In this document: one piece after another, positions 44,041 through 53,068 of the stretch
Layout of the letters: the number at the start of each line of letters is the position of its first letter
Position numbering within the stretch: position 1 is the first letter of the stretch
NCBI GenBank assembly: GCA_017303905.1
Contig: JAFLBH010000003.1
Span: forward strand, 310,001 to 374,000
DNA from: Bacteroidota bacterium
Lineage (GTDB): Bacteria; Bacteroidota; Bacteroidia; B-17B0; Aurantibacillaceae
Length of the DNA: 64,000 nt
Direction of reading: 5' to 3'
Translations under genes and position numbers: made by a program
The notes under the pieces: generated by a model
Told to the model about the DNA's origin: nothing
Database searches by the model: none
The model's input: the letters and a program-made list of their open reading frames with translations, nothing else

Positions 44041-45342
44041 ATGAGGATAATTTTTGCCGTCTTATTGTTAGTATCATTCCCGTTTCAATCTCAAACAATC
44101 GACGCGTGTAAGCAAAGATTTAATAAATACCTGAATCTTAAAGGCACCTTAGCAAAAGATGTTGTATTTGAAAATGACGCTTTCCATATTTTAGCTGCCA
44201 ACAAGAGTAAAGAATTTTCTATCTATGAAAACGAGTTAAAAGTACTATCTGTATTTTTTGAAAATTCGAGTACCGATGATCAATTAAAGCTCTATAAGTT
44301 TAAAGGCACTAAAAAACTCAGTAAAGATCAACTCGACAGTATTTGGTTAAGCTTAAAGGATGAGATTAAAATGCCAAAAATCAATGGCAATAAATCATTA
44401 CAAGGTTTACGAATTGCTTTAGATCCCGGACATTTCGCGGCTAATTATTCGGAATCGAAGATTGAAGGAAAATTTGTGAAACTTGTGAGTGAAGAAGCGC
44501 GCAACAAAGACACCATTACCCTTGTTGAAGGCCAGCTCACGTTTATGACTGCTGATTTATTGAAGCGCATGCTGGAAGATCAGGGCGCAAAAGTAATGAT
44601 TACACGTGCCAAAGCCGGTTATACTGCTTTTGAAATTTCATACACCGATTGGTTTCGTTTCCACCGCTTCAGAGTGTTAGACAGTTTGGTGAACATCAAA
44701 GAAATTACGCCTGCCGAGTGTACGAATTATAAAAAATTGTCGAAGAATCAATTATTCTGGCAGTTTTTCAGAGATTATGAATTAGTAGAACGTTCGCGGA
44801 AAATAAATAATTTTTATCCGCATCTCTCCGTTATCATACATTACAATGTGGATGATAAAAATGCGCCTTGGACCAAAACCACACATCGTAACACAAGCAT
44901 GTGTTTTATTCCGGGCGGATTCAATCCTGCTGATCTTAAAAAAACGGTGAATAAACTTCACTTCGTCCGATTACTGGTTAGTGATCAAATTAAAAAATCT
45001 GAACTCATAGGTAAACACACCATTCATGCGTTTCAGAAAAATCTTAAAATAAGTACAGCAAAACAAATGGATACTGATTACCTCATGAAAAACTCATTAG
45101 TTTCAGAGGGAGAAGGCGTATTCTGCCGTAATTTAATTTTAACGCGTTATATTAATTCACCGCTGGTATACGGAGAAAGTTTGTATCAAGACAATACCAT
45201 TGAGTGCACCCTATTAAACAATTGCAATTACGAAAGCTATAATGTAGCTGTACCGCAAAGGGTTTATCAAGTATCAAAAGCTTATTATGAAGCTATATTA
45301 AACTACTTTAAAGATCCTCTTCTTAAAACTTCGGAACTGTAA
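44041..45342 (+). CDS. Exported N-acetylmuramoyl-L-alanine amidase-like protein
   Basis: 433 residues from the ATG at 44041, signal MRIIFAVLLLVSFPFQSQ. The Amidase_3 core has the zinc-binding motifs ALDPGHF (H131), the Glu in EGQLTFMTADLLKRML, and VIIHYNVDD (second His), with MITRAKAG as the intervening strand. It cleaves the sugar–peptide bond of peptidoglycan in the periplasm. The N-terminal ~120 residues are unassigned. An upstream in-frame ATG at 43993 would add 16 residues before the signal and is less likely. It overlaps the PorP gene by 20 nt at the 3' end. Confidence 0.83.
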   Translation: MRIIFAVLLLVSFPFQSQTIDACKQRFNKYLNLKGTLAKDVVFENDAFHILAANKSKEFSIYENELKVLSVFFENSSTDDQLKLYKFKGTKKLSKDQLDSIWLSLKDEIKMPKINGNKSLQGLRIALDPGHFAANYSESKIEGKFVKLVSEEARNKDTITLVEGQLTFMTADLLKRMLEDQGAKVMITRAKAGYTAFEISYTDWFRFHRFRVLDSLVNIKEITPAECTNYKKLSKNQLFWQFFRDYELVERSRKINNFYPHLSVIIHYNVDDKNAPWTKTTHRNTSMCFIPGGFNPADLKKTVNKLHFVRLLVSDQIKKSELIGKHTIHAFQKNLKISTAKQMDTDYLMKNSLVSEGEGVFCRNLILTRYINSPLVYGESLYQDNTIECTLLNNCNYESYNVAVPQRVYQVSKAYYEAILNYFKDPLLKTSEL

Positions 45343-46297
45343 CCAATACTTTACGCGATTTGTATTTGGACTTTTGAGCTAATTCGTAGACAAGGGCCAA
45401 TTCGTGCGCGCCAAATGTATTACTTACTCCTAGTGTTGAAATGGTTAAATCGAAACTATAACCAATTCGCAAATGTTTATTCGGAACTTCATAACCGAAT
45501 AAAATAGCTAAGCTTTCATTATTTGCTTTTCCTTGGTATTTTTTAAATGGAATACCTCTGTACCATAACCCAACATTAATTGGCAAATGACAATAATAAA
45601 AACCTAAATCCAATTGATCATGGATTAATTGATGTCGGTAATTAAACGATACCGCTACATATTTTGTAAGAAAACTAGAATTAGCCCCTTTCGATTCGAT
45701 GACATATCGATAACCTCCATGCACACCTACAAATAATGGCAATCGCTCTTGTTGTCCAATTACACTTACATTAGGCTGATTGAGATGTTTAGCCGCAACA
45801 CCCAGCCACACTTTCGGGGAATTATATAAAGCACCTGCATTTATATCCACGTAATGTTTTGGCTGATAATTATTCGTTTCAACTGAAACTGCAGAACCGG
45901 TGATTAACTGATCATTAAAGGTTAATTTATTATAACTGATATTTTTATAGTTATACGATAGACCAATTCCTGCTCTTATTTCACGGAATTTTTTTACTGT
46001 AAAACGATAGGCGTAATTTATTCCTGCCTGCGTGTGTGATAAACCAGCGAATCCGATTTTATCTTGCATGATACAAATTCCGAGTCCGCTATTTACCTCC
46101 GAAAAATTATGATCATACGCGGCCATGTAAGTTTGATACGCACGCTTTATCCCCGGCCATTGATTCCGGTAATTAGCTACAAAGCGATGCTCTGCTGTTA
46201 AACCTGTAAAGGCAGGATTCAAATATTGCGGCGACGAATAGAATTGCGTGAATTGAGCATCCTGCGCTATTCCACGTGCCACAAAAAACAGAAACAA
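45323..46297 (-). CDS. PorP/SprF-family T9SS outer-membrane protein
   Basis: About 324 residues. QDAQFTQFYSSPQYLNPAFTGL is the diagnostic PorP/SprF N-terminus, followed by YRNQWPGIKRAYQTYMAAYDH and a barrel-like remainder. SprF-type proteins are needed for export of adjacent proteins with type B sorting domains. The first standard start (TTG at 46297) gives a signal lacking its basic n-region. Seven more in-frame codons, KKSLKY preceded by an ATA at 46318–46316 that overlaps the upstream stop (ATAA), would complete a normal signal, so initiation at ATA is possible. Confidence 0.9.
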   Translation of the reverse strand: MFLFFVARGIAQDAQFTQFYSSPQYLNPAFTGLTAEHRFVANYRNQWPGIKRAYQTYMAAYDHNFSEVNSGLGICIMQDKIGFAGLSHTQAGINYAYRFTVKKFREIRAGIGLSYNYKNISYNKLTFNDQLITGSAVSVETNNYQPKHYVDINAGALYNSPKVWLGVAAKHLNQPNVSVIGQQERLPLFVGVHGGYRYVIESKGANSSFLTKYVAVSFNYRHQLIHDQLDLGFYYCHLPINVGLWYRGIPFKKYQGKANNESLAILFGYEVPNKHLRIGYSFDLTISTLGVSNTFGAHELALVYELAQKSKYKSRKVLVTVPKF

Positions 46298-46314
46298 ATA
46301 TTTAAGCGACTTCT

Positions 46315-47874
46315 TTATTTTTTTGTCATTTTAATTATTAATTCACTAGGCTCTTTTTCAAATGCCATTGGATCGATTTCAATAACAACAGTATTAAATC
46401 CATCATCCTCCACAATAGCTCTGTAACTTTTTAAAGGGTTCATGAGTAAAATAAACTTACCGGTTCTTGAATTAGAATTATAAATACCTGCTATTTTTTT
46501 ATTCTCATTATCGAGCAAGGTAATTTTTGCCTTACCCGGCTCACCATCTTTGTAAATAAAAGCGTGTTTAATGAGCATATCATTGTCGCCAAATCTTGTA
46601 TCAATCATATAGATATCTGACAACCCTCGTGTATCTTCTTTTACAGAGGAATAATAACCGTGTTTACCATCACCACTCAATACAAAAAAACGATCGTTAT
46701 TTACTGAATTGATTGGATAGCCTAAGTTTTCCGGCACAGCAAACTCGTTGATTTCTGTATTCAAAACAGTCTTAAACACGTCGTATTCTCCCATGGTGTT
46801 ATGCCCATCCGAACTAAAATAAAGTGTTACTCCATCCGGATGCAAAAACGGATCGTCTTCATTGGCTGATGTATTCACTGCAGCTCCCAAATTATAAGGC
46901 AAACTCCATTTTCCATTCGGTAACTTTTTTGTACGGTAAATATCTTTACCTCCAAAACCACCGGGTCTGTTACTGCTGAAATAAATCTCACTCGTATCAG
47001 TGCTAAAACAAGCACTGGTTTCAATAAACTGCGAATTTATTTCCTTACCATATTTTTGCAAAGGCCCCCAATTACCGTCTGCTTGCAATGCTGTAACATA
47101 CAAATCACCGGTTATTAAATCCGGAGCCGTACGATAAACTATCATATGTTGACCATCAGGATTTAAAGCAACGCATGCATCGTGTGTATCTGAATTAATT
47201 GGAGGACCTAAATTTTCCGGTGTTTGCCACTTACCGTCTTTAAACCTACTGATGTATACATCCTCATGATAATTCCCATACACGTCTTTTTTATTATTTG
47301 AACTTCCTTCTCTTCGAGAGGTAAAATACAACACGGTTTCATCCACTGTAATGAGAGGAACGTAGTCGGGATACGGAGAATTAACAGCATCTCCTAAATT
47401 AGAAATCAATGATCGATGTGGATTTGCAATCGCTTTCTTTGCATTCAGGCAAATATCAATCATACGGTTTGTTTCATCATTACTGATTTTTCTTTTTCTT
47501 TCATCAATTGCTTTATACTTATTATAATAATTAATCGCGTTATCAAAGTTTTTTAATTGATGGCTTACTTTACCCATATAAAACATAGCTTCGGGTATTT
47601 TTGAATTCTGAACAACTTCTAAAAAATCCATTACCGAATCAACCGGATGTCCTTGTTTAAATTTGCATATCAAAGCGTTCAATGAAGCGGTTTCATTCTT
47701 TTTATCATAACCTAAAATCCGTTTGTACTCATTATAGGCATTTAAATAATCTTCGTTCTCGAATAAGGTTGAGGCATTCTTCAACTCTGCGTTAATCAAC
47801 TTCGCGTTCGTTTGCGCCTTTATGTTTCCAAAAAAGGTAATAAGTAAAAATATGTAAACAACCTTCTTCATCAT
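46315..47874 (-). CDS. TPR/PD40 propeller protein (PorE-like without OmpA domain)
   Basis: 519 residues: signal ending FFGNIKAQ; TPR-type helices (about 25–130, NAYNEYKRILGYDKKNETASLNALICKFKQG); a PD40 beta-propeller (about 150–410, TVLYFTSRREGSSNNKKDVYG, EIYFSSNRPGGFGGKDIYRTKKL, VTLYFSSDGHNTMGEYDVFKT); and a carboxypeptidase-regulatory-like C-terminus. It resembles the PorE-like protein at 18009 but ends before any OmpA_C domain, so it cannot bind peptidoglycan in the same way. It lies between a large adhesin and PorP/SprF, implying a role in that adhesin's export or anchoring. Confidence 0.85.
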   Translation of the reverse strand: MMKKVVYIFLLITFFGNIKAQTNAKLINAELKNASTLFENEDYLNAYNEYKRILGYDKKNETASLNALICKFKQGHPVDSVMDFLEVVQNSKIPEAMFYMGKVSHQLKNFDNAINYYNKYKAIDERKRKISNDETNRMIDICLNAKKAIANPHRSLISNLGDAVNSPYPDYVPLITVDETVLYFTSRREGSSNNKKDVYGNYHEDVYISRFKDGKWQTPENLGPPINSDTHDACVALNPDGQHMIVYRTAPDLITGDLYVTALQADGNWGPLQKYGKEINSQFIETSACFSTDTSEIYFSSNRPGGFGGKDIYRTKKLPNGKWSLPYNLGAAVNTSANEDDPFLHPDGVTLYFSSDGHNTMGEYDVFKTVLNTEINEFAVPENLGYPINSVNNDRFFVLSGDGKHGYYSSVKEDTRGLSDIYMIDTRFGDNDMLIKHAFIYKDGEPGKAKITLLDNENKKIAGIYNSNSRTGKFILLMNPLKSYRAIVEDDGFNTVVIEIDPMAFEKEPSELIIKMTKK

Positions 47875-50800
47875 CTTAACAACATTACATCACCTGTTTT
47901 TTCAATTATTTTTCCGTCAATGGTGATAGCACTCACTTTCCAGATATATACATCCTGATTACATAACTTCCCTTTATGATAACCATCCCAACCTATTGAT
48001 GTATCTTTTGTTTCAAACAACAATTCACCCCAGCGCGAGTAAATACTAAACTGGTAACGTTGCTTATCCACTCCCCGAACTAAAGGATAAAACACGTTAT
48101 TACTCAAATCTTTTGGATCATAAACTCCGTTCACAGAACCTTCCGTACTTGGTGTAAAAGCATTTGGTACTTGTACTGTGCTTTCATCAATCACATAAAT
48201 ATCACTTAAGGCAAATGTATCCTTACAACCTTTGTTACTCGTAACAATTAGAGTTGCCGTATATTCTCCTGCAATTGAATACTGATGCGTTGGATTTTGA
48301 TCCGTGGATGAATTCCCGTCGCCGTACAACCACATGCTACTAACATAACCGGTCGACTGATTAGTAAAATTAACCATTCCTGCATTTGTAAATACAGTTG
48401 TCGGATCCGCGACAAAAAGAGCTACGGGCTTCGGGAATACTTTAATTATACGTGTACTTGTATCGGCACAACCATATCCATCGCGAGCAATTAACTGAAC
48501 GGTATAAAGTGTGTTTGTACTCGCAGAATTCACAAAAACGTGGGATGGATTTTGAATGTTCGCATTTCCACCATCACCAAAATTCCAGGAATAGTTGATT
48601 GCTGCAGATGTATTAAAATTAACAGACAAATTCGCACAACCCGAGTCGCGGGAAGCAACAATATTAAAAGTAGGCTTTGGATGAATAATAACGGGAACCT
48701 TCAGTGTATCTGTACAACTTACTGAGTTTGTTACCACCAATTGCACGGTGTACGTTTGATTACTGCTTGTTGAATTAACATACTGTTGTGTTGCATTGAA
48801 AGAAGAAGAAGTATTACTATTTCCGAAATTCCAATTGTAGGATGAGCCTCCTTGTGCAAGATTTGTGAATGACAAAACTTTAGGCGAACAGGCAGGTGTA
48901 TCAACAGTAAATGCAGATTTAGGTTTTGCAAGCAATGTCACGGTTTTTTGAACGGAGTCTTTACACCCATCAGCACTGAAAATAAGGAGTTCCACATTAT
49001 AACCAACAGTGCCGGTAGTTGCACTTGTGGTAAATGTGTGAGACGTATTTATTCCGGTTGCTAAATTACCATCTGCGAAATCCCAATTATTCGCAACATT
49101 CAAAATACTCTGATTGGTAAAGTTTACATTTATTGGTGAACAACCTGAAGTCGGAGTAAAAGTAAAATCAGCTACCGGTTTTGCATAAACTGTTGGAAAA
49201 ACATTTACTGTGTCTGAACAACCAAAACTATTCGCGGCAATTAAAGTAGTTGTATAAGTAATATTGACAGGTGCTGAATTTGTAAACGTATGCACCGGCG
49301 AAGGGAGCGTTGATGTTCCGCCATCACCAAAATTCCAATTGTAAGCAGAAGCACCCGTAATTGAAGGAAAATTAACCGTAAAAGGATGGCATCCTATAAC
49401 AGGATTGATTGAAAGCGTATAACTTGGTTTCGGAAACATGCTGATAATTTGTTGCGCTGTATCCTTACAACCGTTTGCACTTTCTGAAATCAATTGCACC
49501 GAATAGTTTTGAGCAGAGGAAATTACAGAAGTATAGGTGTGACTTGGGTTTAGTAAGGAAGAGTTATTTCCATCGCCAAAATTCCATGTATAGGTTGCTG
49601 CACCGGTACTGCTATTAGTAAATGTAACTGCCAATGGTGCGCAACCTGAAACAACATTCGTTGTAAATCCTGACACAGGCAATGGGAAGACCGTTAGTGT
49701 ACGGGTAGCCTGACTCGTGCATCCAAAAACATTCGTAGCAGTTAAATTTACAGTAGATGCAATAGAAGAGGAAGTAGAATTTACATATGTAAAACTCGGA
49801 CTCGTTGCCACCGACGTTGCTGTAGGGGTTACTCCAAAATTCCAGAGATACGTAATTGCACCGGTAGATGTATTTGTGAAGTTGACATTTAAAGGTGAAC
49901 ATCCTGATACAGGACTTAGGGTGAAAGACGTAGTTGGTAATACATTTACAGTAAACGGCAATGAAAGTGAATCTTTGCAGAAAGCCGAACTCACCACCAG
50001 CTTTACCGTGTAAGTTCCGGCAGCCGTATAGGTATGTGCAGGATTTTGTAAAACAGAATTTAAAGAGCCATCACCGAAATTCCAATTCCAATTTACAATG
50101 GTGTTGGTAGCAACGGAAGTTGAATTATCCGTAAATGTAACCGCAGAATTTAAACAGACACTTGTAGGTGTAAATGCTGCCACAGGAGGTTGATAGACCG
50201 TAATTGAAGTAGTCTTTGTATTCACGCAGGTATTGGCAGCCGTCACTGTTAAAGAAGCTACGTAATTTCCGATAGTCAAATAATTTTGAAGCGGCGGCGC
50301 AGCAGAGGTGGATGTATTTCCATTACCGAAAGCCCAATTGTAACTTACCGCACCCACTGAAGCGTCTGTAAACAAAACATTATTCAATGAGATACATCCA
50401 ATTGTTGGTGTATAGGTAAAATTGGCCGTGGGTGCCGGTAAAATATTTACCACCGTTCTTGCCGTATCTGAACAGCCGCCCGGAAAAAATGCGACCACTT
50501 TTACTGTATACGTTCCGGGTGAGGAATAAGATGTGGTTTGTGTACCGATAGCTCCCATTACAAAACCACCACCTGCACCAAAATTCCATTGGTAAAAAAC
50601 ACCCGGTGTGCTGGTATTTGTGAATGTTAATACCGCATTCTGACATAAAGTTCCGCTTGGCGCTGCAACACCTGCTGAAGTTGCATTCAAGAGTGTTACC
50701 GAAATCACTTGCTGACTAACTCCACACGCGTTACTGTCGCGTAACATAACTGTATATGTTCCCGCTGCAGAGTATGAAATAGAAATTGGTGAGGATGGCG

Positions 50801-51617
50801 GCCACGACCTCCAATTATAAATAGAATCAACACCTTTTCCCCAGTTATTACCGAAATTCCAAAATTCCTGTCGTGGAAAGTTATTTCCCTGAGCGGAACA
50901 ATTTTGTGTTGAAGTATTATTGAATGTAAACGTATTATTTGGAATACATTTTAAGATAGAAGAAGGCGTAATTGAAGCCTGATCTTTACCAAATACATTA
51001 ATGGGTGTAATGGTAGACGTTGAAGGATTTCCCATACTACAGTAATTCTGTGCTTGCAGTGTAACTAAGGTTTGACAGTTGACGGAACCTGTGTTGTATA
51101 AATGAGAAATAGTTTGTCCGCCATTTGTGAACGTGAATACTGATGAAGAACCATCTCCGAAATTCCAGGTAAACTTGGTGGTTTTGGAAACATTCGTACT
51201 GGCATTTTGAAATTGCAGATTTCCGGGAGCACATACAGTAGAGGTTCCACCAATCGGAATTTGCGCCAATGCGTTCACAGCTTGTTCCATCACCACCACT
51301 CCAATCATTGTACAACTTAAAGATGGAATATTTAATGTTACAATAAATGTATCAACCGTTGCAGTATACGTATGCGGAATAGACGAGTTAGCAACATAGG
51401 ATGCGGCGCTGTGTATTGGTGAACCATCGCCCCAATCGATTGTGTAAGCGCTCCATGCTGTTGGTGACTGAAACTGTATGGTGTAGTTATTCCCTGTACA
51501 ACTAATCCAATAAGGTTTAGAACTAAGATTATTCTGATAGTCGAGTACCTGCGGACATTGCGCTTTTGCAACAATGGCAAATAATACAAACAAAATAACT
51601 ATAACCTTCTTATGCAT
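47871..51617 (-). CDS. Large PKD-repeat surface adhesin with gliding-type (CHU_C) sorting domain
   Basis: 1248 residues, signal MHKKVIVILFVLFAIVAKA. I count about 13 PKD-like repeats of roughly 80–90 residues, recognised by WNFGDG-type cores (WNFGDGSSS, WAFGNGNTS, WNFGDGSLN, WNFGDGNNS, WDFADGNLA, WNFGNSNTS, WLYGDGNSS and others). The end, VPNAFTPSTEG … FSIYSRWGELLFETKD … GWDGYHKGKLCNQDVYIWKV … GDVMLLR, is a gliding-motility-associated type B T9SS domain. Together with the downstream PD40 and PorP/SprF genes it forms an SprB/SprF-like unit. Its start is about 20 nt after rnpB. Confidence 0.93.
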   Translation of the reverse strand: MHKKVIVILFVLFAIVAKAQCPQVLDYQNNLSSKPYWISCTGNNYTIQFQSPTAWSAYTIDWGDGSPIHSAASYVANSSIPHTYTATVDTFIVTLNIPSLSCTMIGVVVMEQAVNALAQIPIGGTSTVCAPGNLQFQNASTNVSKTTKFTWNFGDGSSSVFTFTNGGQTISHLYNTGSVNCQTLVTLQAQNYCSMGNPSTSTITPINVFGKDQASITPSSILKCIPNNTFTFNNTSTQNCSAQGNNFPRQEFWNFGNNWGKGVDSIYNWRSWPPSSPISISYSAAGTYTVMLRDSNACGVSQQVISVTLLNATSAGVAAPSGTLCQNAVLTFTNTSTPGVFYQWNFGAGGGFVMGAIGTQTTSYSSPGTYTVKVVAFFPGGCSDTARTVVNILPAPTANFTYTPTIGCISLNNVLFTDASVGAVSYNWAFGNGNTSTSAAPPLQNYLTIGNYVASLTVTAANTCVNTKTTSITVYQPPVAAFTPTSVCLNSAVTFTDNSTSVATNTIVNWNWNFGDGSLNSVLQNPAHTYTAAGTYTVKLVVSSAFCKDSLSLPFTVNVLPTTSFTLSPVSGCSPLNVNFTNTSTGAITYLWNFGVTPTATSVATSPSFTYVNSTSSSIASTVNLTATNVFGCTSQATRTLTVFPLPVSGFTTNVVSGCAPLAVTFTNSSTGAATYTWNFGDGNNSSLLNPSHTYTSVISSAQNYSVQLISESANGCKDTAQQIISMFPKPSYTLSINPVIGCHPFTVNFPSITGASAYNWNFGDGGTSTLPSPVHTFTNSAPVNITYTTTLIAANSFGCSDTVNVFPTVYAKPVADFTFTPTSGCSPINVNFTNQSILNVANNWDFADGNLATGINTSHTFTTSATTGTVGYNVELLIFSADGCKDSVQKTVTLLAKPKSAFTVDTPACSPKVLSFTNLAQGGSSYNWNFGNSNTSSSFNATQQYVNSTSSNQTYTVQLVVTNSVSCTDTLKVPVIIHPKPTFNIVASRDSGCANLSVNFNTSAAINYSWNFGDGGNANIQNPSHVFVNSASTNTLYTVQLIARDGYGCADTSTRIIKVFPKPVALFVADPTTVFTNAGMVNFTNQSTGYVSSMWLYGDGNSSTDQNPTHQYSIAGEYTATLIVTSNKGCKDTFALSDIYVIDESTVQVPNAFTPSTEGSVNGVYDPKDLSNNVFYPLVRGVDKQRYQFSIYSRWGELLFETKDTSIGWDGYHKGKLCNQDVYIWKVSAITIDGKIIEKTGDVMLLR

Positions 51618-51636
51618 TAAGCATTCTTCATTTTAA

Positions 51637-52012
51637 ATATGCAGGTTTATAAGCCGGGTTCTGTTTCCTCTCTTCGCAAGCGAAGAGATATATCTATCAT
51701 TTATCTAAGCGACCTACCCATTTCGGTTATCGCCGAAGCGAATAGAGCGGGACACTCTAAAACCGAAACCTATTTGGCCTTTCAACATCCGAGGTTTACC
51801 ATATGCCGCTATCACTAACAGCACATGTGAGCTCTTACCTCACATTTTCACTATCACCGCGGGTTTCCCCGAGGCTACCTGGTCTCTGTGGCACTTTCTG
51901 TTATCCTGCATATTGTGCCGGATACCCACGTTTTCACGCGGCGGATCTCCCTGTGTTGCCCGGACTTTCCTCTATGAATTTTACTTCATAGCGATAGAAC
52001 AACCTGCATTTA
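51637..52012 (-). ncRNA. rnpB: RNase P RNA (class A)
   Basis: The RNA component of RNase P, which matures tRNA 5' ends. On the minus strand the 5' part has GAGGAAAGTCCGGGC (51972–51958), the conserved P4 segment. The 3' end has ACAGAACCCGGCTTAT (51663–51648), the other universal block. The outermost P1 helix is closed by AAATGCAGGTT at the 5' end and AACCTGCATATTT at the 3' end, which sets the boundaries to within a few bases. No terminator is seen between it and the adhesin ATG at 51617. Confidence 0.95.
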
Positions 52013-52074
52013 AATTTAGGTATTTTCCCCGAATTGGCACCTATAAAATTCGTGAAATAATAACAAGCAAAAGC

Positions 52075-53067
52075 TTATAAGATATTTACCTGAGTGGCTC
52101 CAAATCCGTAATCTTTATAGGAGGCATCCTGAAAGCTAACTCCCTTAGTGGATTTGAGGATTTTTTGAATTTCCATTTTTAAACGACCATTACCAACACC
52201 GTGTATAAAAACAAGCTTTTTCATTCCGGCATTCAGGGCCTTATCCAACTCCTTCTCTACCCTTTCCAATTGTATGGAAAGCATCTCGTGACTCGATAAG
52301 CCGGCTACATCATCCACCAATTCCTCAATATGCAAATCAATCTCCTTCTCAAGCCTTTTCAATTGCTCCTTATGTGACTTCGATTCACGAATGTGGGACT
52401 TAAATTCCTTGATAGTTTTTAATCGTTGGATATCCTCATTACTGAGTTCCTGCTCGATGTTTTGTGCCACAATAAATTCATCCTTCAACATAAAAGCATA
52501 AACCGGTCGTTTGAACTCGTGATGCTTGATAAGCTGATATTGATTTAGGTTGCTCGGATTAACAAACACAGTTTCAGCAATTGGAATTTGTGCGCGGTAA
52601 TGTGTATTCTTAAATAAAATACATTCAATTTTTTGATAAGGATACTCTTTAAAGAATTCAATTTTCACTTGTTTCAGTAAAATTTTCTGGTAAGCCCCAA
52701 CCTCGCCGTGTTTAAGAGTTTGGAAATAGGCGTCATCCTTGATGGAATAAGCATACATCAAATTATAGGAGGAAGAATTAAACAAATAAATCGAATAATC
52801 ACTCACCAAAACCGGCAACTCATGATCCGGCTCTATGACGAAATAAACAGCATCCGCTATTCCGCTTTCAGGATTTAAATCCAGATTATCCGCCTCCGAA
52901 CTAATAATCAGCTCGGTGTGAATTGGCACTAACTCCTTGATAAAATAGGGGATTTCAAATCCGTCGGGCATCTCCACAAAAGCATAGTTTTTATCTTTGA
53001 AACGCGTGATGGTTCCTTCACCGGTTTCATTCAAAAAACGTACTTTATCACCAATCCTCAATTTCAT
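52075..53067 (-). CDS. DUF2027 protein with C-terminal Smr domain
   Basis: 330 residues. The N-terminus (MKLRIGDKVRFLNETGEGTITRFKDKNYAFVEMPDGFEIPY) is a small SH3/Tudor-like barrel, the middle matches DUF2027, a helical linker follows (KEQLKRLEKEIDLHIEEL), and the end (about 245–330) is an Smr domain with KLVFIHGVGNGRLKMEIQKIL. Smr domains nick or bind branched DNA or RNA; MutS2 shares the same ending. In Bacteroidota this combination is widespread and its role unsettled. It starts 1 nt after the ComEC stop. Confidence 0.88.
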   Translation of the reverse strand: MKLRIGDKVRFLNETGEGTITRFKDKNYAFVEMPDGFEIPYFIKELVPIHTELIISSEADNLDLNPESGIADAVYFVIEPDHELPVLVSDYSIYLFNSSSYNLMYAYSIKDDAYFQTLKHGEVGAYQKILLKQVKIEFFKEYPYQKIECILFKNTHYRAQIPIAETVFVNPSNLNQYQLIKHHEFKRPVYAFMLKDEFIVAQNIEQELSNEDIQRLKTIKEFKSHIRESKSHKEQLKRLEKEIDLHIEELVDDVAGLSSHEMLSIQLERVEKELDKALNAGMKKLVFIHGVGNGRLKMEIQKILKSTKGVSFQDASYKDYGFGATQVNIL

Positions 53068-53068
53068 A

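Noticed and set aside
49717-50013. Plus-strand open frame of 98 codons within the adhesin gene
   Set aside because: An antisense shadow of the repeat-rich, T/A-biased adhesin coding sequence, with no promoter, RBS or recognisable protein.
48300-51400. Regularly spaced similar segments that could be mistaken for a CRISPR or tandem DNA array
   Set aside because: The periodicity is at protein level (PKD repeats of the adhesin); the DNA units are diverged and too long and variable for CRISPR.
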